Below, piece by piece: positions 1 to 7,906 of a stretch of 41,051 bases of DNA. The translations under genes and the position numbers were made by a program. How positions within the stretch are numbered: position 1 is the stretch's first letter; each line of letters starts with the position of its first letter. Under the pieces are notes generated by a model that was not told the DNA's origin, did no database searches, and saw nothing but the letters and a program-made list of their open reading frames with translations. Origin of the DNA: Actinobacteria bacterium HGW-Actinobacteria-6. Its GTDB lineage: Bacteria; Actinomycetota; Coriobacteriia; Anaerosomatales; Anaerosomataceae. The DNA is taken from the NCBI GenBank assembly GCA_002841295.1, contig PHEU01000017.1:1-41051 (forward strand), read 5' to 3'.

Positions 1-1
1 A

Positions 2-586
2 GTGCCGCTTCGTGCGGCGATGCCTGAGTACATCGAGAGCGGGAACCTCGCGGTTCTCGAGCTTGCGCTCGACAAGTACTACATGGAGTGGGCCGCGAGA
101 CGCCTTAAGGGTCGCGGTGTGAACCAGCGACTGTCTCGGCGGTTCCTCGGCACGCAGATCGACACGATCAACCTGCTCACCTGCTTCCGGCTGCTCAATG
201 CGGATCTTGGTGACCAGGACGCGCTGCGGTTCTTCTTGCCGGGTGGCACACATGTGTCCGAGCAGTTGTTCCGCGATCTGTCGAGCATGTCTGATGTTGA
301 CGAGGTGTACGACCGTCTGAAGCGGACGCCATATGGTCGTCCGGTCGAAGACGTTGCTATCAAGTACATCGAGTCAGGATCGATATCGGTATTCGAACGT
401 GCGTTGGAGGATTACCTCATGCGTCGGGCATTTGCTGCCGGCCGGGGTGACCCACTTGGTGTTGGCATCATCATCAGCTACTTGTGGATGAAGGCCAACG
501 AAGTCACCAACCTGCGCATTATCGTCAAGGGCATCTCGGTAGGAATGCCCGTGGAGCGGATGAGGGAGGAGCTAATCGTTGTATAA
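2..586 (+). CDS. ntpC: V/A-type ATPase subunit C, 3' part (5' end outside window)
   Basis: Subunit C (the AtpC/NtpC/d-subunit family) forms the socket that joins the central stalk to the membrane rotor ring of the V/A-type ATPase. Only about 194 C-terminal residues are visible; family members are usually near 330-350, so the true start lies upstream of the window and the first in-frame GTG here is not a real start. The visible part is largely helical with the family's repeated pattern of short Leu/Arg-rich helices, and ends in a segment typical of the family: residues like IISYLWMKANEVTNLRIIVKG near the C-terminus. Its stop overlaps the TTG start of the subunit F gene by 8 bases, and F, A, B and D follow in the usual order. 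That context supports the call more strongly than the sequence alone. Confidence 0.9.
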   Translation: MPLRAAMPEYIESGNLAVLELALDKYYMEWAARRLKGRGVNQRLSRRFLGTQIDTINLLTCFRLLNADLGDQDALRFFLPGGTHVSEQLFRDLSSMSDVDEVYDRLKRTPYGRPVEDVAIKYIESGSISVFERALEDYLMRRAFAAGRGDPLGVGIIISYLWMKANEVTNLRIIVKGISVGMPVERMREELIVV

Positions 587-911
587 GCTCGTCGTACTCA
601 CCGATACCGACACGGGGGACGGTTTCAGGCTTGCTGGTGTCGACGTGATTACCGTTGACTCACCGGAGGAAGCCCGGAAGCGTCTGAATGAACTGATCGA
701 CGATGACTCTAGTGGCATCGTCGCTGTCAACGAGGCCTTCATGGCCGACATTGACGAAAGAACGCAGCAGAAGATCAACTCGACGTACCGGCCAATCGTG
801 ATCTCTCTACCGATACGCGAGAAGCTGCATACGGATGAGGATCACAGGGCGTACTTGTCACGCCTGATCCGACGGGCAATCGGATTCGACATCACACTGA
901 GGCGAGGCTGA
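579..911 (+). CDS. ntpF: V/A-type ATPase subunit F
   Basis: This 110-residue protein is the small regulatory central-stalk subunit F, which binds subunit D and couples catalysis in the A3B3 head to the rotor. It shows the expected small Rossmann-like fold pattern: an N-terminal hydrophobic strand ([18 protein letters not shown]), a middle strand followed by an acidic region ([15 protein letters not shown]) and a third strand (RPIVISLPI) before a C-terminal helix with basic residues ([19 protein letters not shown]). The start is TTG at 579, chosen because a strong GGGAGGAG site (564-571) lies 7 bases upstream. The gene overlaps the subunit C gene and its TGA shares one base with the ATG of subunit A, so translation is probably coupled. 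Confidence 0.93.
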   Translation: MYKLVVLTDTDTGDGFRLAGVDVITVDSPEEARKRLNELIDDDSSGIVAVNEAFMADIDERTQQKINSTYRPIVISLPIREKLHTDEDHRAYLSRLIRRAIGFDITLRRG

Positions 912-2665
912 TGATTCTCGGAACGCTGTCCAAGATCACTGGTCCTGTCGTCGTAGCTGACGGCATGATCGGGATCAAAATGTATGACGTTGTCCGGGTC
1001 GGCTCTGCCGGCCTGATGGGTGAGGTCATTCGACTCGAAGGTACGCACGCGACGATTCAGGTATACGAGGACACCTCGGGTCTGAAGGTCGGCGAGCCGG
1101 TAGAGTCAACTGATGGTCCGCTCATGCTTGAGCTTGGCCCTGGTCTGTTGTCGTCGATCTATGACGGCATCCAAAGACCGCTGCCGATCATCGCTTCCCA
1201 GACGGGTAGCGACTTCATCGCACGCGGTACGTCTGTTGCGGCGCTCGATCACGAGAAGCTTTGGGAGTTCACCCCGGTTATCGAGGTGGGCCAGGATCTC
1301 GTGGGCGGCGACGTTATCGGTACGGTTCCCGAAAGCCCGACGGTACTCCACAAGGTCATGGTGCCTCCGCGCCTGAGTGGCCGAGTGACGAGTGTCGTTG
1401 CACCCGGGTCGTACAACGTGGATATGGTTGTCGCCGTTCTCGACGACACCAAAGAGATCCGCATGAGCCAGTGGTGGCCGGTACGCCAGGGCCGCCCCTA
1501 CGCTCGCAAGCTCGACCCGACGACCCCGTTCCTCACTGGAATGCGGATCCTCGACACGTTCTTCCCGATCGCCCTCGGCGGCAACGCCATCATCCCGGGC
1601 GGTTTCGGAACCGGTAAGACGGTCACACAGCAGTCGCTGGCCAAGTGGGCCGACGTCGATATCATCGTCTACGTTGGTTGTGGCGAACGCGGCAATGAGA
1701 TGACCGAGGTCCTGAAGGAGTTCCCCGAGCTTGAGGACCCCCGTACGGGATCCAAGCTCATGGACCGTACGGTTCTTGTGGCGAACACCTCCAACATGCC
1801 GGTCGCCGCGCGTGAAGCGTCCATCTACACGGGCGTCACGCTGGCAGAGTTCTACCGCGATATGGGGTACAACGTCGCGATGATGGCCGACTCCACGTCC
1901 CGTTGGGGCGAGGCGCTCCGCGAGGTCTCCGGTCGACTCGAGGAAATGCCTGGTGAAGAGGGCTATCCCGCGTACCTGGCAACCCGTCTCGCAGCGTTCT
2001 ATGAGCGCTCCGGTCGTTGCGCATCGCTCGGCAGCGAAGAGCGGGTTGGTTCGGTCACGATGGTCGGCGCGGTCTCACCTCCTGGTGGAGACATGTCCGA
2101 GCCGATGACGCAGAACTCGCTTCGCGTCACCGGTGCGTTCTGGGCGCTCGACACATCGCTCGCACATCGCCGTCACTTCCCGGCTATCTCTTGGACCAAG
2201 TCGTACACGCTCTTCCTCGGCCAGGTACGTCCCTGGTTCGAAGAAGAGGTCGCAAACGATTGGGCCGAGGTTCGCGAGCGCGCGATGTTCTTGCTCCAAA
2301 AGGAAACCGAGCTCCAGGAGATCGTGCAACTGGTCGGACCGGACGCACTGCCTGAGACCGAGAAGATCATCCTCGAGGTCGCACGCATGCTCCGCGAGGA
2401 CTTCTTGCAGCAGTTCGCGTTCGACGCTGTCGACGCGTACTGCCCCCCGAAGAAGGCGTACTGGCTGCTCCGCACGATCCTTGCGTTCTTCGATGCCGCC
2501 ACACAGGCGATGTCGCGAGGCGTTTCGCTCAGGCAGATTTTGCAGCTGCCGATGCGCGATGAGATCGCCACGATGAAGACGACTGACCACGAACGTGCCA
2601 TCGCCCGCATGCAGGAGATGGTCGCACAGATCTCGGACGAGATCGCCGGAATCGAGGTGCTCTAG
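911..2665 (+). CDS. ntpA: V/A-type ATPase catalytic subunit A
   Basis: This is the catalytic nucleotide-binding subunit of the V/A-type ATPase head (584 residues, normal for the family). It starts with the beta-barrel domain ([15 protein letters not shown]), followed by the bulge domain found only in A subunits (about residues 110-190) and the nucleotide-binding domain. The P-loop is at residues 230-237 and reads GGFGTGKT; most A subunits have GPFGSGKT or GPFGAGKT, so the second residue is Gly instead of Pro. After it come the typical [15 protein letters not shown] and [28 protein letters not shown] stretches, broken here only by normal sequence. The ATG shares one base with the subunit F stop and is preceded by a GAGG-type ribosome site. 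Whether the enzyme moves protons or sodium cannot be told, because the rotor-ring gene is outside the window. Confidence 0.97.
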   Translation: MILGTLSKITGPVVVADGMIGIKMYDVVRVGSAGLMGEVIRLEGTHATIQVYEDTSGLKVGEPVESTDGPLMLELGPGLLSSIYDGIQRPLPIIASQTGSDFIARGTSVAALDHEKLWEFTPVIEVGQDLVGGDVIGTVPESPTVLHKVMVPPRLSGRVTSVVAPGSYNVDMVVAVLDDTKEIRMSQWWPVRQGRPYARKLDPTTPFLTGMRILDTFFPIALGGNAIIPGGFGTGKTVTQQSLAKWADVDIIVYVGCGERGNEMTEVLKEFPELEDPRTGSKLMDRTVLVANTSNMPVAAREASIYTGVTLAEFYRDMGYNVAMMADSTSRWGEALREVSGRLEEMPGEEGYPAYLATRLAAFYERSGRCASLGSEERVGSVTMVGAVSPPGGDMSEPMTQNSLRVTGAFWALDTSLAHRRHFPAISWTKSYTLFLGQVRPWFEEEVANDWAEVRERAMFLLQKETELQEIVQLVGPDALPETEKIILEVARMLREDFLQQFAFDAVDAYCPPKKAYWLLRTILAFFDAATQAMSRGVSLRQILQLPMRDEIATMKTTDHERAIARMQEMVAQISDEIAGIEVL

Positions 2666-4087
2666 ATGACCCCGGAAGCTACTCTCGGACGTTCACTTCT
2701 GTCTGTCGAGTATCAGACGGTCTCGTACGTTACGGGCCCGCTCGTCTTCGTCCAGAACGTTCACGATGTCGCGTACAACGAGATGGTATCCATCGTCATG
2801 CCGGACGGCGGTGAGCGCAGCGGTCAGGTCCTTGAGGTTTCGGGCGACACTGCGGTCATCCAGGTGTTCGAAGGCACGCAGGGTATCGACATCGACGTCA
2901 CGCGCGTTCGCTTCCTCGAAGAGGTCGCGAAGGTCGACGTATCTCCCGATCTGCTCGGTCGCGTTCTGGCCGGCACCGGTAAGCCAATCGACGGCGGCGC
3001 GCCGATCATTCCCGAGAAGCGCCTCGACATCACCGGCTCACCGATCAACCCGTACTGCCGCGAACAACCGGCTGACTTCATCGAGACGGGTATCTCGGCC
3101 ATCGATGGCCTGAATACGCTCGTCCGTGGACAGAAGCTGCCGATCTTCTCGGGTTCGGGTCTGCCGGCCAACGAGCTTGCGGCCCAGATCATCCGTCAGG
3201 CGAGCGTTAAGTCTGGCGAAGAGTTCGCGATCGTCTTCGGCGCCATGGGTATCACACACCGTGAAGCCGCGTACTTCATGCAGCAGTTCGAGAGCACGGG
3301 CGCCCTTGAGCGAGTCGTGTTCTTCATGAACCTGGCCGATGACCCCACGGTTGAGCGTCTGCTCACCCCGAAGGTCGCCCTTACGGTCGCCGAGTATCTC
3401 GCATTCGAGAAGGACATGCAGGTGCTCGTTGTCCTCTCGGACATGACGAACTACTGCGAGGCGCTGCGCGAAGTCTCCACCGCACGTGAAGAGGTTCCGG
3501 GTCGCCGTGGCTATCCTGGCTACATGTACACCGACCTCTCAACGATCTACGAGCGCGCCGGCCGCATCAAGGGCCGCAAGGGCTCGGTTACGCAGCTTCC
3601 GATTCTCACCATGCCTGATGACGACATCACGCATCCGATCCCTGACCTCACCGGGTACATCACCGAGGGCCAGATCGTACTCTCGCGGCACCTGCACCGT
3701 CGCGGCGTATTCCCGCCGATCGATGTACTGCCGTGCCTGTCGCGACTGATGAACCTGGGTATTGGCGAGGGGAAGACCCGCGAGGATCATCGCGCGGTCG
3801 CGAACCAGCTCTACGCCTCATACGCACAAGGCCGTGACCTCCGCAGGCTCGTCGCCATCGTCGGCGAAGAGGCCCTCTCGGATACCGACCGTCGCTACCT
3901 GCACTTCGCCGATGACTTTGAGAAGCACATCATCGGTCAGGGCGACATAGGACGTACCATCGAGGAAACCCTGACGGTTGCGTGGGAGCTCATGTCCGGG
4001 CTGCCGATGGGTGAGCTCAAGCGCGTGCGTGACTTCATCGACCAGTACCATCCGACTGCCGGCGAGAATGCCACGGCGAAAGCGTAA
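2666..4087 (+). CDS. ntpB: V/A-type ATPase regulatory subunit B
   Basis: Subunit B (473 residues) is the non-catalytic partner that alternates with A in the hexameric head. It has the family N-terminus ([17 protein letters not shown]), a degenerate nucleotide-binding loop in the position where A has a P-loop ([16 protein letters not shown]), and the conserved [19 protein letters not shown] region that contacts the catalytic site. The start is the ATG immediately after the subunit A stop; a GAGGTG site at 2654-2659 lies 6 bases upstream. This gives about a dozen residues before the usual family N-terminus. Position and spacing fit translation coupled to subunit A. Confidence 0.97.
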   Translation: MTPEATLGRSLLSVEYQTVSYVTGPLVFVQNVHDVAYNEMVSIVMPDGGERSGQVLEVSGDTAVIQVFEGTQGIDIDVTRVRFLEEVAKVDVSPDLLGRVLAGTGKPIDGGAPIIPEKRLDITGSPINPYCREQPADFIETGISAIDGLNTLVRGQKLPIFSGSGLPANELAAQIIRQASVKSGEEFAIVFGAMGITHREAAYFMQQFESTGALERVVFFMNLADDPTVERLLTPKVALTVAEYLAFEKDMQVLVVLSDMTNYCEALREVSTAREEVPGRRGYPGYMYTDLSTIYERAGRIKGRKGSVTQLPILTMPDDDITHPIPDLTGYITEGQIVLSRHLHRRGVFPPIDVLPCLSRLMNLGIGEGKTREDHRAVANQLYASYAQGRDLRRLVAIVGEEALSDTDRRYLHFADDFEKHIIGQGDIGRTIEETLTVAWELMSGLPMGELKRVRDFIDQYHPTAGENATAKA

Positions 4088-4121
4088 GGCCGTGGTGGCC
4101 GGAAACCGGAGGAGGTGACGC

Positions 4122-4769
4122 GTGGAGGAAGTCCGCCCGACTAGATCAGAGTTACTTGAACGCAAGCAGCAGATCACGCTTGCCTCGCAGGGCATGGACC
4201 TGCTCAAGCAGAAGCGTGACGCACTGCTCATCGAGTTCATGTCGGTCATGGACGAGACGCTCCGGCTTTCGAGTGACTTGCAGCGCACCACTGCGGAGGC
4301 GCAGTACAGCCTTGCTATTGCCAAATCGGTTGACGGTGTGGTCTCGGTACGCTCGGCGGCTATGGCCACCAAGGGTGAGATCTCGATCGACATGACCGGT
4401 ACGAAGATCATGGGCGTGTCGGTGCCGGTTGTGACCAAGGGCGAGAGCCCGGTGCGATCGTCATTCTCGCGTGGCTACGCCATCACAAGCGTGTCCTCAC
4501 GAATCGACGAAACGGCCGACAAGTTTGAGCGGATTCTCGACGTCATCATCGAGTATGCCGACATCGAGACTCGTCTGAAGCGACTCGGCGAAGAGATTCA
4601 GAAGACCAACCGCCGCGTGAACGCTCTCGAGCAGATCACGGTGCCACAGCTGAAAGAACAGGTCGCGTACATTCGCCAGGCGCTCGATGAGCGTGCGCGC
4701 GAAGACATGTTCAGGCTCAAGAAGGTCAAGCGTAAGATCGAAGCCAGGAAAGCCGAAGCGCAGCGATAG
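4122..4769 (+). CDS. ntpD: V/A-type ATPase subunit D (central stalk)
   Basis: Subunit D (215 residues) is the long coiled-coil shaft of the rotor, equivalent in role to gamma of F-type enzymes. The sequence has the family's two antiparallel helices: an N-terminal one starting PTRSELLERKQQITLASQG, and a C-terminal one with TNRRVNALEQITVPQLKEQ followed by a basic, Lys/Arg-rich tail (FRLKKVKRKIEARKAE). The start is GTG at 4122, preceded by a strong GGAGGAGGTG site at 4108-4117. It is the last gene of the cluster: the 34-base gap after subunit B carries only the ribosome site, and downstream lie two strong hairpins and a gene on the opposite strand. Confidence 0.96.
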   Translation: MEEVRPTRSELLERKQQITLASQGMDLLKQKRDALLIEFMSVMDETLRLSSDLQRTTAEAQYSLAIAKSVDGVVSVRSAAMATKGEISIDMTGTKIMGVSVPVVTKGESPVRSSFSRGYAITSVSSRIDETADKFERILDVIIEYADIETRLKRLGEEIQKTNRRVNALEQITVPQLKEQVAYIRQALDERAREDMFRLKKVKRKIEARKAEAQR

Positions 4770-4818
4770 TGCGCGCGGGCAGCCGTCGGAAACGGGCGGT
4801 GTCCTGAATTCGTCAGAG

Positions 4819-4865
4819 TGTGGGGCGGTGCCGCCTACCGGGGGGTTGTCTGGCACCGCCCCACA
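4819..4865 (+). terminator. Strong hairpin after the V-ATPase operon
   Basis: Two perfectly complementary 14-base arms (4819-4832 and 4852-4865, TGTGGGGCGGTGCC and its complement) flank a 19-base loop, 50 bases after the subunit D stop. No U-run follows, so it is either a factor-independent terminator of the GC-rich actinobacterial kind or an mRNA-stabilising 3' end. Confidence 0.6.
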
Positions 4866-4907
4866 ATACTGCCTGGGGCACGTTTGCGTCTAGCGGGTGC
4901 GGGCATA

Positions 4908-4943
4908 CGTCGACCCGCATCCCGGAGGAGACGCGGGTCGACG
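4908..4943 (-). terminator. Hairpin after the minus-strand small gene
   Basis: Perfect 11-base arms (4908-4918 and 4933-4943, CGTCGACCCGC and complement) with a 14-base loop lie 28 bases beyond the stop of the minus-strand gene at 4971-5315. There is no U-run. With the hairpin at 4819-4865 it separates two convergent transcription units. Confidence 0.5.
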
Positions 4944-4970
4944 GTAGAGCACAATGGCTCGGGGGGTTGA

Positions 4971-5315
4971 TCAGATACTGCGTGCGCGGACGATGTCGCC
5001 TGCGCGCTCGAGGGTCTCCACGCCGTGCAGTTCGTTGCTTTGGAGTCCCTGTGCGAGCGCGATGATCGCCCGGGTATCCTCGATTGTCAGCTTGCTGAAG
5101 TGAAGGTCTTCCCAGTCGAGTCGCTTCTCAAATGCCCACAGCTCGCCGAGGATCCACGAGAGATCCTGCAGGTCATGCTGGGTGAGAATGCCCCAATTGC
5201 CCTTGAGTCCCTGGCGCAGTCGGTCGAGCGCTCGCTCGGTCGCCTTCTCTTTGCGGAGCTGGAATGCCCTGCGGCCGATGTCTTCGTCGGTGGTGTCGGG
5301 TCGGTTTCCATTCAT
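4971..5315 (-). CDS. Small helical protein of unknown function
   Basis: I do not recognise this 114-residue protein. It is soluble, with no signal peptide or membrane segment, and looks all-helical: a basic N-terminal helix (RRAFQLRKEKATERALDRLR), then a Trp-rich middle (GNWGILTQHDLQDLSWILGELWAF, here paraphrased as two short helices with four tryptophans over about 35 residues), and a C-terminal helix rich in Ala/Leu. The start is the ATG at 5315, because AGGAGG lies 11 bases upstream; the in-frame GTG four codons earlier would overlap that site. The gene stands alone between two plus-strand operons. Its codon use (many GC-ending codons) matches its neighbours, which supports it being real. 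Confidence 0.7.
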   Translation of the reverse strand: MNGNRPDTTDEDIGRRAFQLRKEKATERALDRLRQGLKGNWGILTQHDLQDLSWILGELWAFEKRLDWEDLHFSKLTIEDTRAIIALAQGLQSNELHGVETLERAGDIVRARSI

Positions 5316-5389
5316 CAGGTGGCCCACCTCCTCATTCCGAATTTCGCCGCATCCCGACGGTTTCCTGCAAGGTCTGTGAGTTTGTTCGG

Positions 5390-5418
5390 TTGTGTCGTGG
5401 CTACGCCCTCTCTAGAAT
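5390..5418 (+). promoter_or_regulatory. Promoter of the nitroreductase-udg-tsaEBD operon
   Basis: TTGTGT (5390-5395), a 17-base spacer and TAGAAT (5413-5418) form a good sigma-70/SigA type promoter 60 bases before the nitroreductase start. The same TAGAAT box with 17-base spacing is used before groES (9467-9495), so the two support each other. A short GC-rich hairpin (CCGGCG/CGCCGG, 5429-5442) lies in the leader. Confidence 0.65.
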
Positions 5419-5477
5419 GAACGGGTGTCCGGCGCTCGCCGGGCCTTCTTGAGGCAAACCCGTTCCGAAAGGCAGCC

Positions 5478-5993
5478 ATGGAGTTCAGCGACGTCATCAC
5501 GAAGCGGCGCAGTGTGCGGCACTTCAACAATAAGCTCGCGGTTACGAATGCCGACATAAACGCGCTGCTTGAGGTTGCCATCTCGGCACCTTCGGCAGGG
5601 AACATCCAGCCCTGGCGATTCGTAGTCGTTCGCAGTGCCGAGGCGCGCGAGAAACTGGCTGCTGCCTTGCAGCAGCGGTGGGCTGCTGCTGCTCCCGTGG
5701 TGATCGTCGTTTGCGTCGATCCCCGTCCGTGCTCGGCACGGTACGGCGACAGGGGCGAGCTGCTGTACGCGATCCAGGACACGGCGGCTGCCGCACTCAA
5801 CATCCTGCACGGCGCTGTCGACCGCGGTCTGGCTTCGTGCTGGATCGGTGCGTTCGACGAGCGTGCAGTTGCCGAGGCGATCGGCGTGAATGCGCCGATC
5901 ACGCCGATAGCGGTGCTGCCGATCGGGCATTCGGCGGAATCTGCAGGCAAGCCTGCCCGCAGGCCGCTTGAAGAAGTGACGACCTGGTTGTAG
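5478..5993 (+). CDS. Nitroreductase-family flavoprotein
   Basis: This 171-residue protein belongs to the FMN-dependent nitroreductase family, which reduces nitro groups, quinones or flavins with NAD(P)H; the physiological substrate is not predictable. The N-terminus has the hallmark FMN-phosphate motif (residues 9-14, KRRSVRHF), followed by the conserved LLEVAISAPSAGNIQPWRFVVV block, and near the C-terminus the family pattern GLASCWIGAFDERAVAEAIG and a P-I-A-V-LPIGH strand. It is at the short end of the family and lacks a long insertion. The ATG at 5478 has a GAAAGG site upstream. It is first in an operon with DNA repair and t6A synthesis genes; the stop is 12 bases before the next start. Confidence 0.9.
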   Translation: MEFSDVITKRRSVRHFNNKLAVTNADINALLEVAISAPSAGNIQPWRFVVVRSAEAREKLAAALQQRWAAAAPVVIVVCVDPRPCSARYGDRGELLYAIQDTAAAALNILHGAVDRGLASCWIGAFDERAVAEAIGVNAPITPIAVLPIGHSAESAGKPARRPLEEVTTWL

Positions 5994-6005
5994 GAGGCGA
6001 GGAGC

Positions 6006-6620
6006 ATGGCTGCGGATGAGCGAGGCGGCGTGCTCGGCGCGGGGGAGACGCTCGCAGTCGCATGCCAGGACCTCGACGCGCTCTCGGCGCATATCGGCGA
6101 CTGCCAACGTTGCGACCTTGCACTGACCCGAACCCGGCTGGTGTTTGGGTTTGGCGATCCTCATGCGAAGTTGATGTTCATAGGCGAGGCGCCCGGCAAG
6201 AACGAGGACCTCAAGGGGGAGCCGTTCGTTGGCGCCGCCGGTAAGCTGCTCGACGAGCTACTGGCGAGCGTTGGGCTCGACCGGCATGACGTGTACATCG
6301 CGAACGTACTCAAGTGCCGTCCGCCGGCGAACCGGAACCCCAAGCCGGACGAGATCGCAACATGCACGCCGTTTCTTGCCGAGCAGGTCGCTCTGATCGC
6401 ACCTGCTGTGGTCGTGACGCTCGGCAACTTCGCGACTCGATATATCCTCGGCACCGATGAGGCCATCACGCAACTGCGTGGGAACCTCTATCATGTGGAC
6501 GGTCGGCAGGTCATGCCGATATTCCATCCGGCGGCCGCGCTCTATTCGCCGGACAAGAAGCAGTATCTCTTCGACGACTTTGCACGGTTGCGGGCCGTGC
6601 TCGATGAAAGTGGTGCCTGA
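6006..6620 (+). CDS. Family 4 uracil-DNA glycosylase (iron-sulfur type)
   Basis: This 204-residue enzyme removes uracil from DNA at the start of base-excision repair. Family 4 motifs are clear: GEAPGKNEDLKGEPFVGAAG (residues 60-79) for the active site and FHPAAAL (173-179) for the second catalytic motif. Four cysteines, Cys33 and Cys36 (DCQRC), Cys104 (LKCRPP) and Cys120, match the spacing of the 4Fe-4S cluster ligands of this family. Family 4 enzymes are typical of thermophiles, archaea and many actinobacteria. The ATG has GGAGG at 5992-5996 and a second GAGGAG closer by. The gene overlaps nothing and is followed after 3 bases by tsaE. Confidence 0.93.
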   Translation: MAADERGGVLGAGETLAVACQDLDALSAHIGDCQRCDLALTRTRLVFGFGDPHAKLMFIGEAPGKNEDLKGEPFVGAAGKLLDELLASVGLDRHDVYIANVLKCRPPANRNPKPDEIATCTPFLAEQVALIAPAVVVTLGNFATRYILGTDEAITQLRGNLYHVDGRQVMPIFHPAAALYSPDKKQYLFDDFARLRAVLDESGA

Positions 6621-6623
6621 CAG

Positions 6624-7115
6624 ATGCCGGTCACGTTCCCGGATGCGATCACTTCATGCTCGGAGGCCGAGACGATCGTGCTCGGCGGTGTGCTTGCGCC
6701 GCTGCTTGAGCCGATGGATGTCATCGCGCTCTCGGGCGACCTTGGCGCGGGCAAGACCTGCCTGACCAAGGGTGTGGCGTTGGGCCTCGGTGTGACCGAG
6801 CACGTGACGAGCCCCACGTTCAACATCATGCTGGAGCACCACGGCAGGCTCGATCTGTATCACTTCGACCTCTATCGCCTTGAGCGCGCCGATCAGCTGG
6901 TTGACATCGACTTCTTCGGCACGCTTGAAGCCGGCGGCGTGTCGCTCGTTGAGTGGGGGGAGCGATTCCCCGAGGCGATGCCAGAGGATTACCTTGCCGC
7001 CGAGATATCCATCGATGCCGAGGACGTGCGGCACTTCACGCTCATAGCGTACGGTCCGCGTGCCGAGAGACTCGGTCGCGACTGGATAGCCGCAGCCGGG
7101 CAGGCGGGCGCGTGA
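6624..7115 (+). CDS. tsaE: tRNA t6A biosynthesis ATPase TsaE
   Basis: TsaE is the small P-loop ATPase needed, with TsaB and TsaD, to make N6-threonylcarbamoyladenosine at position 37 of ANN-decoding tRNAs. The 163-residue protein has the family P-loop (GDLGAGKTCLTKGVA, residues about 38-52), the TSPTFNIM switch region that follows, the HFDLYRL block and the Walker-B-like VEWGERFPE stretch near residue 110. It ends with GTGA shared with tsaB (4-base overlap), so the two are probably translated together. TsaC, which makes the threonylcarbamoyl-AMP donor, is not in the window. Confidence 0.96.
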   Translation: MPVTFPDAITSCSEAETIVLGGVLAPLLEPMDVIALSGDLGAGKTCLTKGVALGLGVTEHVTSPTFNIMLEHHGRLDLYHFDLYRLERADQLVDIDFFGTLEAGGVSLVEWGERFPEAMPEDYLAAEISIDAEDVRHFTLIAYGPRAERLGRDWIAAAGQAGA

Positions 7116-7906
7116 AGTACATACTCGCGTTCGACGCGGCCACCGAGCACGTTGCGATCGGCATAGCCGGGCTGGGGCCCGATGGCTACGGCACGCTTGC
7201 GGCCGTCGATTTCTCGGCACCAAGGGCGGCTCTGGGAGAGCTTCTGCCTGCGACGCACCGCCTGATGGAGTCGGAGGGCATCGCGCCGGCCGATATTGCG
7301 GCAGTGGCGGTCGGTCGGGGTCCAGGTTCGTTCACCGGTGTCCGGATTGCGGTTGCGACCGCGAAGGGGCTGGCGCACGGCCTCGGTGTACCGCTTGCGG
7401 GCCTCGGCACGCTCGATGCGGTTGCGTGGCGCTTCAAGGACACGACCGGGCTTGTCGGCGTCGTTGGTGATGCGATGCGCGGCGAGGTGTACCCGTGCTT
7501 GTTCCGGTGCGCCAACGGCGAGTGCGAGCGGCTTGACGAGTACGACGTTGCCAAACCCGCGGCCGCTGCGGCCGCTTGGGCGGAGTCGCTCGGCGAGCAG
7601 GTCACGCTGGCGGGCAACGGCCTCGTGAAGTATGCCGAGGTGTTCTCGGCAGCGCTCGGTGAGCGGATGACGATTGCGCCCGAAAGCATGTGGACGCCGA
7701 CGGGTGCCTCGGTGGTGGACGCTGCATTTGCCGGCCGCTACGAGCCCGCGCTGGTGACCGCGCTCCGCACTCCGGAGCAGGCATCTCCCGGACTGCTGCT
7801 CCCGGTCTATACCCGGCTCTCCGATGCCGAGGAGGACGAGGCGAAGCGCGCAGGCACCGTGCCGTCCACTGGTGTGGCCGGGCCAAGAAGCGGCGGGAAC
7901 TCGTGA
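7112..7906 (+). CDS. tsaB: tRNA t6A biosynthesis protein TsaB
   Basis: TsaB is a catalytically inactive paralogue of TsaD that forms a heterodimer with it and is essential for t6A synthesis. The 264-residue protein starts with the ASKHA-fold strand (KYILAFDAATEHVAIGI) and contains the signature GRGPGSFTGVRIAVATAKGLA around residue 70. It lacks the metal-binding histidines of TsaD, as expected. The GTG at 7112 is chosen over the in-frame codon at 6953 because it lies in the GTGA overlap with tsaE and gives the family N-terminus. The C-terminal 20 residues are low-complexity and probably disordered. The stop shares one base with the start of the next gene. Confidence 0.95.
   Translation: MKYILAFDAATEHVAIGIAGLGPDGYGTLAAVDFSAPRAALGELLPATHRLMESEGIAPADIAAVAVGRGPGSFTGVRIAVATAKGLAHGLGVPLAGLGTLDAVAWRFKDTTGLVGVVGDAMRGEVYPCLFRCANGECERLDEYDVAKPAAAAAAWAESLGEQVTLAGNGLVKYAEVFSAALGERMTIAPESMWTPTGASVVDAAFAGRYEPALVTALRTPEQASPGLLLPVYTRLSDAEEDEAKRAGTVPSTGVAGPRSGGNS

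Noticed and set aside
5420-5464. AACGGGT/ACCCGTT dyad around the nitroreductase promoter as a leader riboswitch
   Set aside because: Its left arm begins upstream of the predicted transcription start, so the RNA could not form the full stem.
5315-6164. Long minus-strand frames opposite the nitroreductase and glycosylase genes
   Set aside because: They overlap well-supported genes completely and show no conserved motif or start signal.
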